NCBI RefSeq assembly: GCF_015209745.1
Contig: NZ_CP063657.1
Span: 2,356,001 to 2,420,000, forward strand
Source: Lysobacter avium
GTDB taxonomy: Bacteria > Pseudomonadota > Gammaproteobacteria > Xanthomonadales > Xanthomonadaceae
Length of the DNA stretch: 64,000 bases
Reading direction: 5' to 3'
The notes beneath the pieces were generated by a model. It worked only from the letters and a program-made list of their open reading frames with translations. It did no database searches and was not told the DNA's origin. Every line of letters starts with the position of its first letter. Position 1 is the stretch's first letter. Position numbers and translations under genes: made by a program. Positions 28,254 to 39,300 of the stretch are shown here, piece by piece.

Positions 28254-29045
28254 TCAGTCGACCAGGTTGCGCCCGTGGTAGAGCTCTTCGATCTCGCGCT
28301 TGAGGCGCGCCTCGATCTTCATCCGCTCCTTGAACGAGAGGTTGCGCGCCTTCTCCTCGAACAGGTACTGGTCCAGGTCGAAGTCCTTCAGGTGCATCTT
28401 GGTGTGGAAGATGTTTTCCTGGTAGACGTTCACGTCGAGCATCTCGTAGCGCGACTTGATGTTCTTGGCCAGGTAGTCCTGGATCGAGTTGATGCGGTGG
28501 TCGATGTAGTGCTTCTTGCCCTTCACGTCGCGGGTGAAGCCGCGCACGCGGTAGTCCATCACCACGATGTCGGACTCGAGCGTCTCGATCAGGTAGTTGA
28601 GCGCCTTCAGCGGTGAGATCACCCCGCAGGTCGCCACGTCGATGTCGGCGCGGAAGGTCGCGATGCCGTTGTCGGGGTGCGTTTCCGGATAGGTGTGCAC
28701 GGTGATGTGCGACTTGTCCATGTGCGCGACCACCGCCTCGGAGATCACGCCCTTGGCATCGGACTTGTCGATCACCGGCTCCTCGGAGATGAGGATCGTC
28801 ACCGACGCGCCCTGCGGATCGTAGTCCTGGCGGGCGATGTTGAGGATGTTGGCGCCGATGATGTCCGCCACATCCGTCAGGATCTGGGTCAGGCGATCGG
28901 CGTTGTATTCCTCGTCGATGTACTCGATGTAGCGCTGCCGCTCCTCTTCGGAGTAGGCAAAGCTGACGTCGTAGATGTTGAACGAGAGCGCTTTGGTGAG
29001 GTTGTTGAACCCCTGCAACCTCAGACGCGGCAACGGCTTGACCAC
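28254..29045 (-). CDS. speD: S-adenosylmethionine decarboxylase proenzyme, E. coli type
   Basis: Makes decarboxylated SAM, the aminopropyl donor for spermidine. The 263 residues match the E. coli SpeD length (264) and contain [12 protein letters not shown], where autocleavage before the Ser creates the pyruvoyl cofactor, plus [19 protein letters not shown] with a conserved Cys. The start appears to be a GTG at 29045. It is divergent from clp across a 177-base gap that should hold both promoters. Confidence 0.95.
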   Translation of the reverse strand: MVKPLPRLRLQGFNNLTKALSFNIYDVSFAYSEEERQRYIEYIDEEYNADRLTQILTDVADIIGANILNIARQDYDPQGASVTILISEEPVIDKSDAKGVISEAVVAHMDKSHITVHTYPETHPDNGIATFRADIDVATCGVISPLKALNYLIETLESDIVVMDYRVRGFTRDVKGKKHYIDHRINSIQDYLAKNIKSRYEMLDVNVYQENIFHTKMHLKDFDLDQYLFEEKARNLSFKERMKIEARLKREIEELYHGRNLVD

Positions 29046-29222
29046 TAGGCTTTATCCGGACAATGACAAGATGCCGGATTATGCGGCAATTGGCCGCGGG
29101 TTGAAAACGCGCGTCCAGCGACGGTTCACCGGAAGTGCCCCAGATGGGCAAAGTTTGCCACTCAGCGCCCATTCACCCTAAGCTGGCTGAATCCGAATTT
29201 TTTCCTACACGACGCCATCCCG

Positions 29223-29897
29223 GTGGACCAATTGACTGCTTTGCGCAAATTCAACAGCCCCCTGACGCCTGACGGCCCCACAATCGAACGCTTCCTGGCT
29301 CACTGCCACCGTCGTCGCTACCCGACGCGGACGGACGTGTTTCGGCCCGGGGATCCCGCCAGCACGCTGTATTACATCATTTCCGGATCGGTCAGCATCA
29401 TCGCCGAGGAGGACGAGGACCGCGAGCTGGTGCTGGGCTATTTCGGCCCCGGCGAGTTCGTCGGCGAGCTTGGCCTGTTCGTGGAAAGCGACCAGCGCGA
29501 GGTGATCCTGCGCACCCGCACGCCCTGCGAGCTGGCCGAAATCGGCCACGAACGCCTCTACGACCTGATGCTGACGCGCCTGGCCGACGACGCCCCCAAG
29601 CTGCTGTATTCGATTGCCTCGCAGATCTCACAGCGCCTGCTCGACACCAGCCGCAAGGCCGGCCGGCTGGCGTTTCTGGACGTAACCGACCGCATCGTCC
29701 GCGCGCTGCACGACCTGGCCCGCGAACCCGAAGCGATGAGCCACCCCGACGGCACCCAGTTGCGGGTCTCGCGCCAGGAACTGTCGCGGCTGGTGGGCTG
29801 CTCGCGCGAGATGGCCGGGCGGGTCCTGAAGAAGCTCGAAGCGGACGGCAAGCTGCACGCCCGCGGCAAGACCATCGTGCTCTACGGCACGCGCTGA
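29223..29897 (+). CDS. clp: CRP/FNR-family global regulator Clp
   Basis: A 224-residue regulator very close to the Xanthomonas Clp protein, which controls virulence and exoenzyme genes and is inhibited by cyclic di-GMP. The sensory domain begins TIERFLAHCHRRRYPTRTDV and includes SVSIIAEEDEDRELVLGYFG and a PGEFVGELGLF loop. The DNA-binding helix is LRVSRQELSRLVGCSREMAG, ending in [13 protein letters not shown]. The start is a GTG at 29223. The 3' end overlaps the convergent HAD phosphatase by 16 bases. The speD-clp-trp neighbourhood is as in Xanthomonas. Confidence 0.93.
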   Translation: MDQLTALRKFNSPLTPDGPTIERFLAHCHRRRYPTRTDVFRPGDPASTLYYIISGSVSIIAEEDEDRELVLGYFGPGEFVGELGLFVESDQREVILRTRTPCELAEIGHERLYDLMLTRLADDAPKLLYSIASQISQRLLDTSRKAGRLAFLDVTDRIVRALHDLAREPEAMSHPDGTQLRVSRQELSRLVGCSREMAGRVLKKLEADGKLHARGKTIVLYGTR

Positions 29898-30640
29898 GGC
29901 GCGGTTTCGACTGACCCGGGCACCGGTTCGCCGGCCCGCCCCGGGCAACCCCAGTTGAGGATCGGCGTGCCCGGCGGCAGCACCTTGCGGAACATCGCGA
30001 CGTTGGCCTGCTTGGGGTTGACCACGACCGGCCGCTCCGCCGCCAGCAGCAGCGGCAGGTCCGCGCTGCTGTCGGAATAGGCCACCGCCACAGGCGCAGT
30101 GAAGCCTGCCTCGCGCAGCATCGTCATCTTCATCTGGAAATGGCAGTGGCGCGCCGCTCCCAGCCCGCCCAGGCGCGGACCGACCAGCGTTCCCACCACC
30201 GGCACGTCCTCGTGTGCGACGAAGGCCAGGATCGCACGCGCCAGTTCGGGCGGGGCACCGGTGGCCACCACGACCTGGTCGCCGGCAACGCGGTGCTGCT
30301 GGAACACCTCCAGCGCGACCGGCAGCAGGCGCGCGCGGATCTGCTCGGCGTGCAGCTCGACATAGCGGTCGATCAACGCATCCAGTTCGCGCGGACCGTG
30401 CAGACCGACGGTACCGGCCCAGACGAACCCGGAGATGCCGACACGCCGGGTCGGCTGGTACGCGACCATCGGCCCAAACAGGGGCGCCAGCAGCAGGGCC
30501 AGTGCCGTTCGCCACCAGCGACGCCGGATCATCCACGCAAACAGGTGGCTGCCCGAATCGCCGTCGTACAGGGTGTGGTCGAAGTCGAACACGACCAGCG
30601 GCGGCGTGTGGCCTGCGGCTGGCGGAACGGCCCCGCTCAC
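29882..30640 (-). CDS. HAD-superfamily phosphatase
   Basis: A 252-residue haloacid dehalogenase-type hydrolase. Motif I is [15 protein letters not shown] with the nucleophile Asp. A later [15 protein letters not shown] holds the motif II Thr, and motif IV is [14 protein letters not shown]. The layout resembles HAD-IB (SerB-like) phosphatases. The GTG start overlaps the trpC stop (GTGA), so it is translated with the trp genes. The substrate is unknown; a phosphorylated small molecule or lipid phosphate is possible. Confidence 0.8.
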   Translation of the reverse strand: MSGAVPPAAGHTPPLVVFDFDHTLYDGDSGSHLFAWMIRRRWWRTALALLLAPLFGPMVAYQPTRRVGISGFVWAGTVGLHGPRELDALIDRYVELHAEQIRARLLPVALEVFQQHRVAGDQVVVATGAPPELARAILAFVAHEDVPVVGTLVGPRLGGLGAARHCHFQMKMTMLREAGFTAPVAVAYSDSSADLPLLLAAERPVVVNPKQANVAMFRKVLPPGTPILNWGCPGRAGEPVPGSVETAPQRVP

Positions 30641-31428
30641 GCCTGGAACATCCGCCGCAGCGCCGCCCCGGGGTCGGCTTCGCGCATGAAGCTCTCGCCG
30701 ATCAGGAAGGTATCGATGCCGGCGCCGCGCATTTTCGCGACATCGTCCCGTGTTGCGATACCGCTTTCGGTGATCGTGATGCGGTCCGTCGGCACCGCGG
30801 CCTTCAGCTCGATGCTGGTCTGCAGCGAGACCTCGAAGGTGCGCAGGTTGCGGTTATTGATGCCGATCAGCTCGCAGTCGGTCTGCAGCGCGCGCTCCAG
30901 CTCGTCGATGTCGTGGACCTCCATCAGCACGTCCATGCCCAGTTCGTGGGCGAGGTTGGCCATCTCGATCATCGGCCCGTCCTCCAGCGCCGCGACGATC
31001 AGCAGGATGCAGTCGGCGCCGATCATCCGCGCCTCGTAGACCTGGTAGGGATCGACGATGAAATCCTTGCGCAGCGCCGGCAGCGAGCACGCCGAGCGTG
31101 CCTCGCCCAGGTAGCGGTTGCTGCCCTGGAAGAAATCCACGTCGGTCAGCACCGACAGGCAGGCCGCACCGCCGGCCTCGTAACTGCGCGCGATCGCCGC
31201 CGGATCAAAGTCCTTGCGGATCAGTCCCTTGGAGGGGCTGGCCTTCTTGATCTCGGCGATCACCGCCGCCTCGCCGGCCAGGTGCCGCTGCTTCAGCGCG
31301 TCCACGAAGCCGCGCGTTGGCGGCTGCGATTGGGCCCGCGCGCGGACGCTGTCAAGGGTGCGGATCTGGCTGCGCTGGGCGATCTCCTCGTGCTTGCGCG
31401 CGAGGATGGTGTCGAGGATGTCACTCAT
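30637..31428 (-). CDS. trpC: Indole-3-glycerol phosphate synthase
   Basis: Converts CdRP to indole-3-glycerol phosphate in tryptophan synthesis. The 263-residue barrel shows [11 protein letters not shown] (phosphate binding), [51 protein letters not shown] and ITESGI. The start is the ATG at 31428, 31 bases after trpD. It is a stand-alone TrpC, without the TrpF fusion found in enterics. Confidence 0.96.
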   Translation of the reverse strand: MSDILDTILARKHEEIAQRSQIRTLDSVRARAQSQPPTRGFVDALKQRHLAGEAAVIAEIKKASPSKGLIRKDFDPAAIARSYEAGGAACLSVLTDVDFFQGSNRYLGEARSACSLPALRKDFIVDPYQVYEARMIGADCILLIVAALEDGPMIEMANLAHELGMDVLMEVHDIDELERALQTDCELIGINNRNLRTFEVSLQTSIELKAAVPTDRITITESGIATRDDVAKMRGAGIDTFLIGESFMREADPGAALRRMFQA

Positions 31429-31459
31429 GGCGTGCAACGAACTCCGGAAATGGGGGACA

Positions 31460-32494
31460 TCACGGCTTCGCCAGCGCGCGCGTGGCTGCCACGAACTCGT
31501 CCAGCTTGTGCCGCGCCGCGCCCGACGCGAGGGCCGCGCGCGCGAGTTCCACACCCGCGGCGATGGTGTTGGAAACGCCGGCGACATACAGCGCGGCGCC
31601 GGCGTTGAGGGCGACGATGTCCAGCGCCGGGCCGGGCTCGTTGTCGAGTACGTCTGTGAGCATCGCGATCGACGCCTGCGGACTGTCCACGCGCAGGTTG
31701 CGGCTGGCCGACATGGCGATGCCGAAATCCTCCGGATGCAGCTCGTACTCTCGCACCTTGCCGCCGCGCAGCTCTCCTACCAGCGAGCCGGCGCCCAGCG
31801 ACAGCTCATCCATGCCGTCGCGGCCCCAGACCACCAGTGCCCGCTCGGCGCCCATCTTCTGCAGCACACGGATCTGGATGCCGACCAGGTCCTCGTGGAA
31901 GACGCCCATCAGGATGTTCGGCGCACTGGCCGGGTTGGTCAGAGGACCGAGGATGTTGAACAGGGTGCGCACGCCCATCTCGCGGCGCACTGGCGCGACC
32001 ACCTTCATCGCCGGGTGGTGCATCGGCGCATACATGAAGCCGATGCCGGTATCGGCGATGCACTGCGCGACCTGCCCCGGGCTCAGCTCGATCCCCGCCC
32101 CCAGGGCCTCCAGCGCGTCGGCACTGCCGGACTTGGAGGACACGCTGCGACCGCCGTGCTTGGCGACCCGGCCGCCGGCCGCGGCAATGACGAAAATGCT
32201 CGCGGTGGAGATGTTGAAGGTGTTGGCACCGTCGCCACCGGTGCCGACGATATCGACCAGATGGGTGCGGTCGGCGACCTCGACGGGAACCGCGAACTCG
32301 CGCATCACCTGCGCGGCGCCGGCGATCTCGCCCACGGTCTCCTTCTTCACCCGCAGGCCAGTCATGATCGCCGCCGTCATCAGCGGGCTGACTTCGCCGC
32401 GCATGATCTGGCGCATCAGCTCGACCATCTCGTCGTGGAAGATCTCGCGGTGTTCGATCGTGCGTTGCAGGGCTTCTTGCGGGGTGATGGGCAT
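31460..32494 (-). CDS. trpD: Anthranilate phosphoribosyltransferase
   Basis: A 344-residue enzyme that joins anthranilate to PRPP. Signature segments are [47 protein letters not shown] and [11 protein letters not shown]. It is not fused to TrpG. It lies 33 bases after trpG and 31 before trpC in the same operon. Confidence 0.97.
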   Translation of the reverse strand: MPITPQEALQRTIEHREIFHDEMVELMRQIMRGEVSPLMTAAIMTGLRVKKETVGEIAGAAQVMREFAVPVEVADRTHLVDIVGTGGDGANTFNISTASIFVIAAAGGRVAKHGGRSVSSKSGSADALEALGAGIELSPGQVAQCIADTGIGFMYAPMHHPAMKVVAPVRREMGVRTLFNILGPLTNPASAPNILMGVFHEDLVGIQIRVLQKMGAERALVVWGRDGMDELSLGAGSLVGELRGGKVREYELHPEDFGIAMSASRNLRVDSPQASIAMLTDVLDNEPGPALDIVALNAGAALYVAGVSNTIAAGVELARAALASGAARHKLDEFVAATRALAKP

Positions 32495-32527
32495 TGCTGG
32501 CTCGTATTGTCGAGGTGGGACGCGGCC

Positions 32528-33106
32528 TCAGCCGTCGAGGAAGTTCTTCAGCAGGGCGTGGCCGTGCTCGGTCAGGATCGACTCGGGATGAAACTGCACG
32601 CCCTGCACGGGGTGCTCGCGGTGGCGCAGGCCCATGACCTCCTCCATCGAACCGTCCTGGTTGTCGGTCCACGCGGTGATTTCCAGGCAATCCGGAATAC
32701 TGGCCTTGTCGACCACCAGCGAGTGGTAGCGCGTCGCGGTGTAGCCATCGGGCAGCCCGGCGAACACGCCGGTGCCGAGGTGGCGGATCGGCGAGGTCTT
32801 GCCGTGCATGATCCGGCCGGCGCGCACGACCTGCCCGCCGTAGACCTGGCCGATGCCCTGGTGACCCAGGCACACCCCCAGCAGCGGCGTGTGCGGTCCC
32901 AACTGGCGGATGACCTCCAGTGAGACGCCGGCCTCATCGGGTGTGCACGGGCCGGGCGAGATCACGATCCGCTCCGGCGCCAGCGCCTGGATCTGCGCCA
33001 CTGACAGCTCGTCGTTGCGGACGACCTTGACCTCCGCGCCGAGCACCTGCAGGTACTGGACGAGGTTCCAGGTAAAACTGTCGTAATTGTCGATCATCAG
33101 CAGCAT
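32528..33106 (-). CDS. trpG: Anthranilate synthase glutamine amidotransferase subunit
   Basis: A 192-residue class I amidotransferase that supplies ammonia to TrpE. The catalytic Cys is in [13 protein letters not shown], the oxyanion segment is [16 protein letters not shown], and the His/Glu pair is in GVQFHPESI. It starts one base after the trpE stop. In many bacteria the same subunit also serves p-aminobenzoate synthesis (PabA). Confidence 0.96.
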   Translation of the reverse strand: MLLMIDNYDSFTWNLVQYLQVLGAEVKVVRNDELSVAQIQALAPERIVISPGPCTPDEAGVSLEVIRQLGPHTPLLGVCLGHQGIGQVYGGQVVRAGRIMHGKTSPIRHLGTGVFAGLPDGYTATRYHSLVVDKASIPDCLEITAWTDNQDGSMEEVMGLRHREHPVQGVQFHPESILTEHGHALLKNFLDG

Positions 33107-33107
33107 G

Positions 33108-34628
33108 TCACAGCCCCCTTGCCGCTTCGGCGACCGCGCGGAACAGTGCCCGGCCCTTGCTCATGGTCTCTTCCCATTCCTTTTGCGGGTCCGAATCGTG
33201 GACGATGCCGGCGCCGGCCTGCACGTGCAGGCGGCCGTCCTGGATCACCGCGGTGCGGATCGCAATCGCGGTGTCGGCATCGCCATGCCAGCCCAGGTAG
33301 CCGATCGAGCCGGCGTAGACGTTGCGCTTGACCGGCTCCAGCTCGCGGATAACCTCCAGCGCGCGAATCTTCGGCGCGCCGCTGACGGTGCCGGCCGGGA
33401 ACGTGGCGCGCAGCACGTCGGCGTAGGACAGCCCAGGTTTCAAGGTGCCGGTGACTTCGCTGACGATGTGCATGACGTGGCTGTAGCGCTCGATCACGAA
33501 CTGCTCGCCGACCTCGACCGTGCCCGGCTGGCTGACCCGGCCGACATCGTTGCGGCCCAGGTCGATCAGCATCAGGTGCTCGGCGCGCTCCTTGGGATCG
33601 GCCAGAAGCTCGGCCTCCAGCGCCTCGTCCTCGGCCGGGGTGGCGCCGCGCGGGCGCGTGCCCGCGATCGGGCGCACCGTCACCATGCCCTGCCCGGCCT
33701 CGTCGAACTGCAGGCGCACGAGGATCTCCGGCGAGGAGCCGACCACCTGCATGTCGCCCACGTCCAGGAAGTACATGTAGGGCGACGGGTTGAGCGCCCG
33801 CAGCGCGCGGTAGACGTCCACCGGACGCGCCTTGAAGGGGACGCTCAGGCGCTGGCTGAGGACGACCTGGAAAATGTCGCCATCGAGGATGTATTGCTGG
33901 GATTGCTCGACGGCCTTGATGAAGCCCTCGCGGGTGAAACCGGAGACGAAGTCGGCCTCGTCCAGGCCGTAGGAATCCAGGGTTTCCGGATACGCGGTGC
34001 CGCTGTTGCGCAGGCGGTGGACCAGCTGGTCCAGGCGCCGGTTGGCGCGCGCCCACGCCTGCGGTTCGGACGGGTCGGCATGCACGATCAGGTAGAGCCG
34101 GCCCTTGAGGTTGTCGAACACCGCGACTTCCTCGCTGAGCATCAGCAGGATGTCGGGGGTGCCCAGCTCGTCGGTCTTGGCCTCGCCGTCCGCGCCGGGC
34201 CCGCCCAGCCGTGGCTCGATGTACTGGATGCACTCAAAGCCGAACCAGCCGACCAGGCCACCGGTGAATCCGGGCAGGCCGTCGATGCGCGGCACCGAGT
34301 GTTGCGAGCGCAGGCGCTCGACCTCGGCGAACGGATCGGCCACATCGCGCGCCTCGACCAGCTCGCCGTGCTCGGTGACATACAGGGTGTTGCCGGCAAA
34401 CGCGTACACGCGACGCGCCGGTAGGCCGATGATCGAATAGCGCCCGAAGCGCTCGCCGCCTTCGACCGATTCAAACAGGTAGGTGTGCGGCCCGTCGGCC
34501 AGCTTCAGGTACACCGACAGCGGCGTGTCCAGGTCAGACAGGACCTCGCGCACCACCGGGATGCGGGTGTGGCCGTCAGCGACGTGCTGCTGGTATGGCT
34601 GGTACTGCGGACTGTCTGGCGGGGACAT
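33108..34628 (-). CDS. trpE: Anthranilate synthase component I
   Basis: A 506-residue chorismate-using enzyme. The N-terminus has [20 protein letters not shown], part of the tryptophan feedback site (LLES-type). The catalytic core has [49 protein letters not shown] and GAPKIRALE. The start is the ATG at 34628, with AGGAAA seven bases upstream; the longer frame to 34700 is not needed. It heads trpEGDC plus the HAD gene. A small upstream frame with two Trp codons is described under findings. Confidence 0.96.
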   Translation of the reverse strand: MSPPDSPQYQPYQQHVADGHTRIPVVREVLSDLDTPLSVYLKLADGPHTYLFESVEGGERFGRYSIIGLPARRVYAFAGNTLYVTEHGELVEARDVADPFAEVERLRSQHSVPRIDGLPGFTGGLVGWFGFECIQYIEPRLGGPGADGEAKTDELGTPDILLMLSEEVAVFDNLKGRLYLIVHADPSEPQAWARANRRLDQLVHRLRNSGTAYPETLDSYGLDEADFVSGFTREGFIKAVEQSQQYILDGDIFQVVLSQRLSVPFKARPVDVYRALRALNPSPYMYFLDVGDMQVVGSSPEILVRLQFDEAGQGMVTVRPIAGTRPRGATPAEDEALEAELLADPKERAEHLMLIDLGRNDVGRVSQPGTVEVGEQFVIERYSHVMHIVSEVTGTLKPGLSYADVLRATFPAGTVSGAPKIRALEVIRELEPVKRNVYAGSIGYLGWHGDADTAIAIRTAVIQDGRLHVQAGAGIVHDSDPQKEWEETMSKGRALFRAVAEAARGL

Positions 34629-34792
34629 GCGGCATTTCCTGGGGATGCGACGGATCGGGAACGACGGCGACAAGCGACCATCGCCAACCGGTGTCGGCAT
34701 TGCGGAAATGCAGGTTCGCCCTTGGAGTCATCGCGCTACTGTAGCGGTTCGGGGGCCGGGACGCGACGGGATGGCGCGCAATCAAGCGGTCC

Positions 34793-36226
34793 CTATCCGG
34801 CACTCCCGGCCAACTGGCGCCGCGCACGCGTGGGGGTGTCCGGTGCGATCGCCGGGATTCGGATGACCAAGTCGGTCCCCTCGCCGGGGGCACTGCTGAC
34901 ATCGATCCTCCCGCCGGCGTCGCCGACCATCGAGGAGACCAGGGCAAGGCCCAGGCCGGTGCCTTCTCCACGCGCCTTGGTGGTGAAGAACGGCTCCAGC
35001 ACCTGGCGGCGAACGGGCTCGCTCATGCCGATACCCGTGTCGGAAAAACGGATCCGCGCGTGCCCGTCGCTGGCAGTCACGGAGATGCTGAAGTGCCCGC
35101 CCTCACGCATGGCGTCGCCGGCATTGGCGGCGATGTTCAACACCATCAATTCAAACTGTGCCGGATCGAACCGGATATGGACCGGGACAAGCGGCCCTTC
35201 GATATCGATCGCGATGTCGGGGCTCAGGAGTTGCCGCAACACCGGCCGGAGGTCATTGACCGCAGTTGCCACGTCAATCGTTTCCAGGGAGCGGGCATCC
35301 GCGCGCCCGAAGTCGAGCAAGCGGGTGGCGACCGCGGCGGCCCGACGCGATGCGCCATCCACACCCTGCAGTGCTTCACGCATGGCAGCCGGCTCCGCAC
35401 TCTGCAGCCCTTTCCCGGCGTATCCCTGCACCAGTCCGAGCAGATGGTTGAAATCGTGCGCCAGTCCGCTGGACAGTCGTCCCACCACCTCCATCTTGCG
35501 GGCGTGGACGAGCTGGTCCATCACGCGCTCTCGCTCACGGATTTCCGCCTCCAGCTGCTCGTTTGACACCACAAGTTGATCGCTGCGGAGCTTCTCAGCG
35601 GCAAGGCTCTCACGCAGCGCTGTCGCGGCCCGGTCCACCACGGCCGTGATGAGCACGAACATCAGACCGCTGATGATCCCGTCGGTGACCATCCCGCTCG
35701 CGGGCTCGCCGGCCATGACGTCCACCCGCACGCCGAGCGCGAACGCACCCAGAACGGCGAGACACATCGTCCAGACGGCGGTCCGGCCAATCATCAACCC
35801 GGTGGTGACGATCCAGACGGTGAGCAACGGGTGCTCGAACCGGTTGCCTGTGAAACCCACGCTTGAGTGGGACACCAGCATCAGCATTGCCGTCACCACC
35901 ATCAGCTGCCTGACTGCCCACTGGAACCTGCCGGTACGCACGAGATAAAGGCTGAAGCCCGCCAGCGCATAGAAGCCCATGCTCAAGGCAAAGCCGAGCG
36001 TCTCGTCTTCGCGCCACGGGACGTCTTTGAGCAGGGTGAAGCGGTACGCCCAGATTGGCGGTGCCGTGCCCAGGATGACCAGCATGACCAGCTGGAGGAC
36101 CGGCGCATTACGCCTGTCAACGGGGTCGGCGATCGGAACATCGCGAAGCCATCGCATGAACGCCTTCCACGGCGGCACGCGGGCAGACCTGACGGAAGCA
36201 GCCTCAGACGTTGCAACGGGATCCAT
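34793..36226 (-). CDS. Membrane sensor histidine kinase
   Basis: A 477-residue inner-membrane kinase. The N-terminal 200 residues contain about six hydrophobic segments (APVLQLVMLVILGTAPPIWA, LSMGFYALAGFSLYLV, QLMVVTAMLMLVSHSS, TVWIVTTGLMIGR, MCLAVLGAFALGV, IISGLMFVLITAVV) and no large periplasmic domain. A coiled linker follows, then the phosphoacceptor His257 in LSSGLAHDFNHLLGLV. The ATPase domain has MVLNIAANAGDAM, DTGIGMSEPV and GEGTGLGLALV. The HDFNN-like H-box resembles the NtrB/hybrid class. No receiver gene is adjacent, but an OmpR-type regulator lies on the same strand upstream of the two surface-protein genes. This gene begins 157 bases after the beta-barrel gene and may be co-expressed with it. 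Pairing is inferred. Confidence 0.85.
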   Translation of the reverse strand: MDPVATSEAASVRSARVPPWKAFMRWLRDVPIADPVDRRNAPVLQLVMLVILGTAPPIWAYRFTLLKDVPWREDETLGFALSMGFYALAGFSLYLVRTGRFQWAVRQLMVVTAMLMLVSHSSVGFTGNRFEHPLLTVWIVTTGLMIGRTAVWTMCLAVLGAFALGVRVDVMAGEPASGMVTDGIISGLMFVLITAVVDRAATALRESLAAEKLRSDQLVVSNEQLEAEIRERERVMDQLVHARKMEVVGRLSSGLAHDFNHLLGLVQGYAGKGLQSAEPAAMREALQGVDGASRRAAAVATRLLDFGRADARSLETIDVATAVNDLRPVLRQLLSPDIAIDIEGPLVPVHIRFDPAQFELMVLNIAANAGDAMREGGHFSISVTASDGHARIRFSDTGIGMSEPVRRQVLEPFFTTKARGEGTGLGLALVSSMVGDAGGRIDVSSAPGEGTDLVIRIPAIAPDTPTRARRQLAGSAG

Positions 36227-36383
36227 GAGCGACTCGGACGGCAGTGGATGCGGCGAGCGCCTGACTCGCGCCGACCTCGAAGCACCATAGGCTAGCCCGG
36301 CCGCGCGATGCGGTCATCCGTTGCCGGTCGGGCTTGCGCACCGCGGGACCCATCGAAGCGCTCGCGGCGTCAACCCTCCTGTG

Positions 36384-39300
36384 TCAGTAGCTGCCGACCA
36401 GGTTGATGAACCAGCCCTTGTGATCGTAGTCGAAGTTGGTCAGGTCATCGCTGAAGTCGGTGAAGTTGTAACCGACCCCCAAGCGGAAGTTGCGGTTGAT
36501 GTCACGGTCCACTCCCGCCAGCCAACCCTGCCTGGTGCCACCGTTGTCCACATCGAGCCAGCGATACTCGGCCAGCGCGTGCCACTTCTGGATCAGCTCG
36601 TAGCGGACCTGGCCGGCGGCGAACGTCGTCGCCGAATCCGCCCACGCGCCCGTGCCGCGACCGTAACGGACTTCGCCTGCGCGACGGGCCAGCTTGGCGG
36701 CGTACTCCCAGTGCTGATCCTGCTTGTAGACGCCTTCCAGCGAGAGGATCTGCGAGCGCTGGTCGTAGTCCGCGCCGCCCACCTGACCCAGTGTCGACAG
36801 GTCGTAGAGGTAGGTATACCGGCCGAACAGACCCCACCGAGTGCTGTTCCACGGACGGTAGGCGAAGCCCAGGTTGGCTTCGGCAAAGCGGGCACCGGCG
36901 GCGGAATCAAGCTTGTCCGTGGTCTCGGAATAATTCGCCCGCGCGGCCAGGCTGAGGCTTTCATTGAGCTTGTGCATCAGGCGGTTCGTGGTCACCCACT
37001 GCTCGCGCTGCTCGGCACCGGTGTCGCGACGCCACTCCAGCTTGCTCTGCCAGTCGGTGCCCGGCGAGGTGCGCCCGCCATTGATGCTGACGGCGCGGCG
37101 GTCGACGTTGCCACCATCGGCATTGGTCAGGTCACCCTGTTGCAGTGTGAAACCGGTGTTCCAGCCCTGGGCCGGATAGAGATCCATCCCGAATGTGTGC
37201 GCCAGGCCGGACGCGCTGGGCGTCTTCAGGAACTGGCTCTCGTTGAACAGGTTCACCTGGTTGGACAGGCGCCAACGCTGGCCGAGCGTCCAGCCGTTCT
37301 GCCGGTTGGTGTTGAACAGCGGGTCGTACTCGGTGCGGTCGGTCGAGTAGGTGTAGGCGCCGTAGAGGCTGTGATCGGTATCGATGCGATATTCGGCATC
37401 GACCTGCGCCGAGTCGCCACGATCACCGGTGGTGAGCTCCGCGCCGACGGTGGACAGATCGCCAAACAGGTACTTGCCACCGAGGGTCAACGCATCGTTG
37501 TCAGCGTAACGGCCGCTGTCGTCATCCAGGGTGAGCTGTGCGGTGCCGTAGAGCTCCAACGAAGTCCCGAAACGCTGGGCGTACTTCAATGCACCCAGGG
37601 TGCCATTGGCATCGCCGCTGCCGCGCTTCTCATCGACCCTGCGCACCTCGCCGCTGAGGGTGCGGTCCTCATCGATGCGCCACTCCGCCGTCAGCTGGGC
37701 CTGGGTCAGGCTTTCCGCGCCCCGCTCGGCGCGGCTGGCGCGGGCGTAGATGCCCAGCGACCCGCTCAGCTCGCCAGCCAATTCGGCTCCGACCTCCTTG
37801 ATATCGGCGCCGATGTCAAAACGGGAGACCGAGTAGCCGGCATCCACGCGCCGCCACCACGCACCCGCGCTCCAGTCGCGGTCGGTCACCCCCAGCTCCT
37901 TGAAGTTCGCCCGTGCATCCACGGCGCTGGCCTCGCCGGTGCGGGGACCGACCGGGTTGAGCTGGGTGAAGGTGAAGCCGCCGTTGTCGGAAAAGAACAC
38001 CGGCGCGCTGGTGGACTCGGTACGGGTGTGCTCCAGCTTCAGGTAGGTGCCTTTGCCCGCCTGCAGGGTGAGATCGGCACCGGCGAGGGTGTAGTCGTCG
38101 CCTGCACGGCTCTCGTCGACGTAGGTCAGGCCGACTCCCACGTGGTCGCCAAACCAGTGCTTGCCGCGGAACCCGGCCGCCACCTGGTCGGCGTCGAAGC
38201 TGGTCGGCACCCATTCGTAGTCGACCAGAAGGCGCTGTTCAAATCCGTCCAGCGGGTAGTCGCGGGTCAGCGTCGGGATGTTCTCACGCGTCAGTTGGGC
38301 CAGCGGCCGGGTCAGCAGCAAGCGGCCCTGCAGTTCGTCGATCTCGTAGTCGGCGCCACGCAGCAGGTCGATGCGGCTTTCCACCCGGCCCGTGGTGCGG
38401 TCACGCACTTCCAGCACGACGATGTCCGAACCGGGCAGCACGTCGGTGTGGCGCAGGTAGTACAGGCTGCCGCCGGTGCCGATGAACTCGCTGTGGCCCG
38501 GAGCCGTCTGCGCCTCTGAGCCAAAAACGCGCACCTGAGTGGTCGGGTCGCCCCAGACGTTGTTGGCCAGGGAACGCCAATCCAGCGCCGCGCCATACAG
38601 CGAGCGCACGTACTGGCCGTACTGGGTGCCGGTGAATCCGGTCGAGTAGTTGCCCCACAAGGCCTGGTTCTTGTCCCAGTCGGCACGCAGGTAGAAACGC
38701 CCCATCGTGTCGACGTCGCGATAGGTGGTCGAATCGTCTCCGTAGGTCGGGTAAACCATGTCCGGATCGAGACGACGGAAGATGTCCTGCGGGTCGGCGC
38801 TGGTGAAGCCGGTGAACAGCTGCTTCACGTCCCGCTGGGTGGTGTCGGCCTGCGCAGTGACGAGGTATTTGCCGTCGAACTTGCCCTTGGCATAGAACGC
38901 CAGCCGGCCATCGGCAAGGATGTCGTCGTCGTAGCGACGGTCATTATCGAACGGCGTCGTCGACCCTCTCACGTTGTTCTGGGCGATGGTGACATCGGCC
39001 AGCGCGACGGCGAACAGGTACTTGCCCGACACGTCGACATCCAGGGTGTGACGCAGCGGCTGAGCGCCACCGTCCAACGCGATCTCGAACGGGTGCTGAC
39101 CCACCGGGGCGAGGAACTCGGCGACGAACTTGCGCTCCAGATCGACCGGGTAGCGCTCGCCGTTGATCTTGAGGGCATGGTCCTGCGGCAGGTTGCGGCC
39201 TTGCAGGCGGATGCGCGAGCCGCGAATGGGGATGTTCTGCTGGCGCAGCCCATCACCGGCAAACACCCGATCCACCAGGCTTTGCGTTTGCGCCTGCTCC

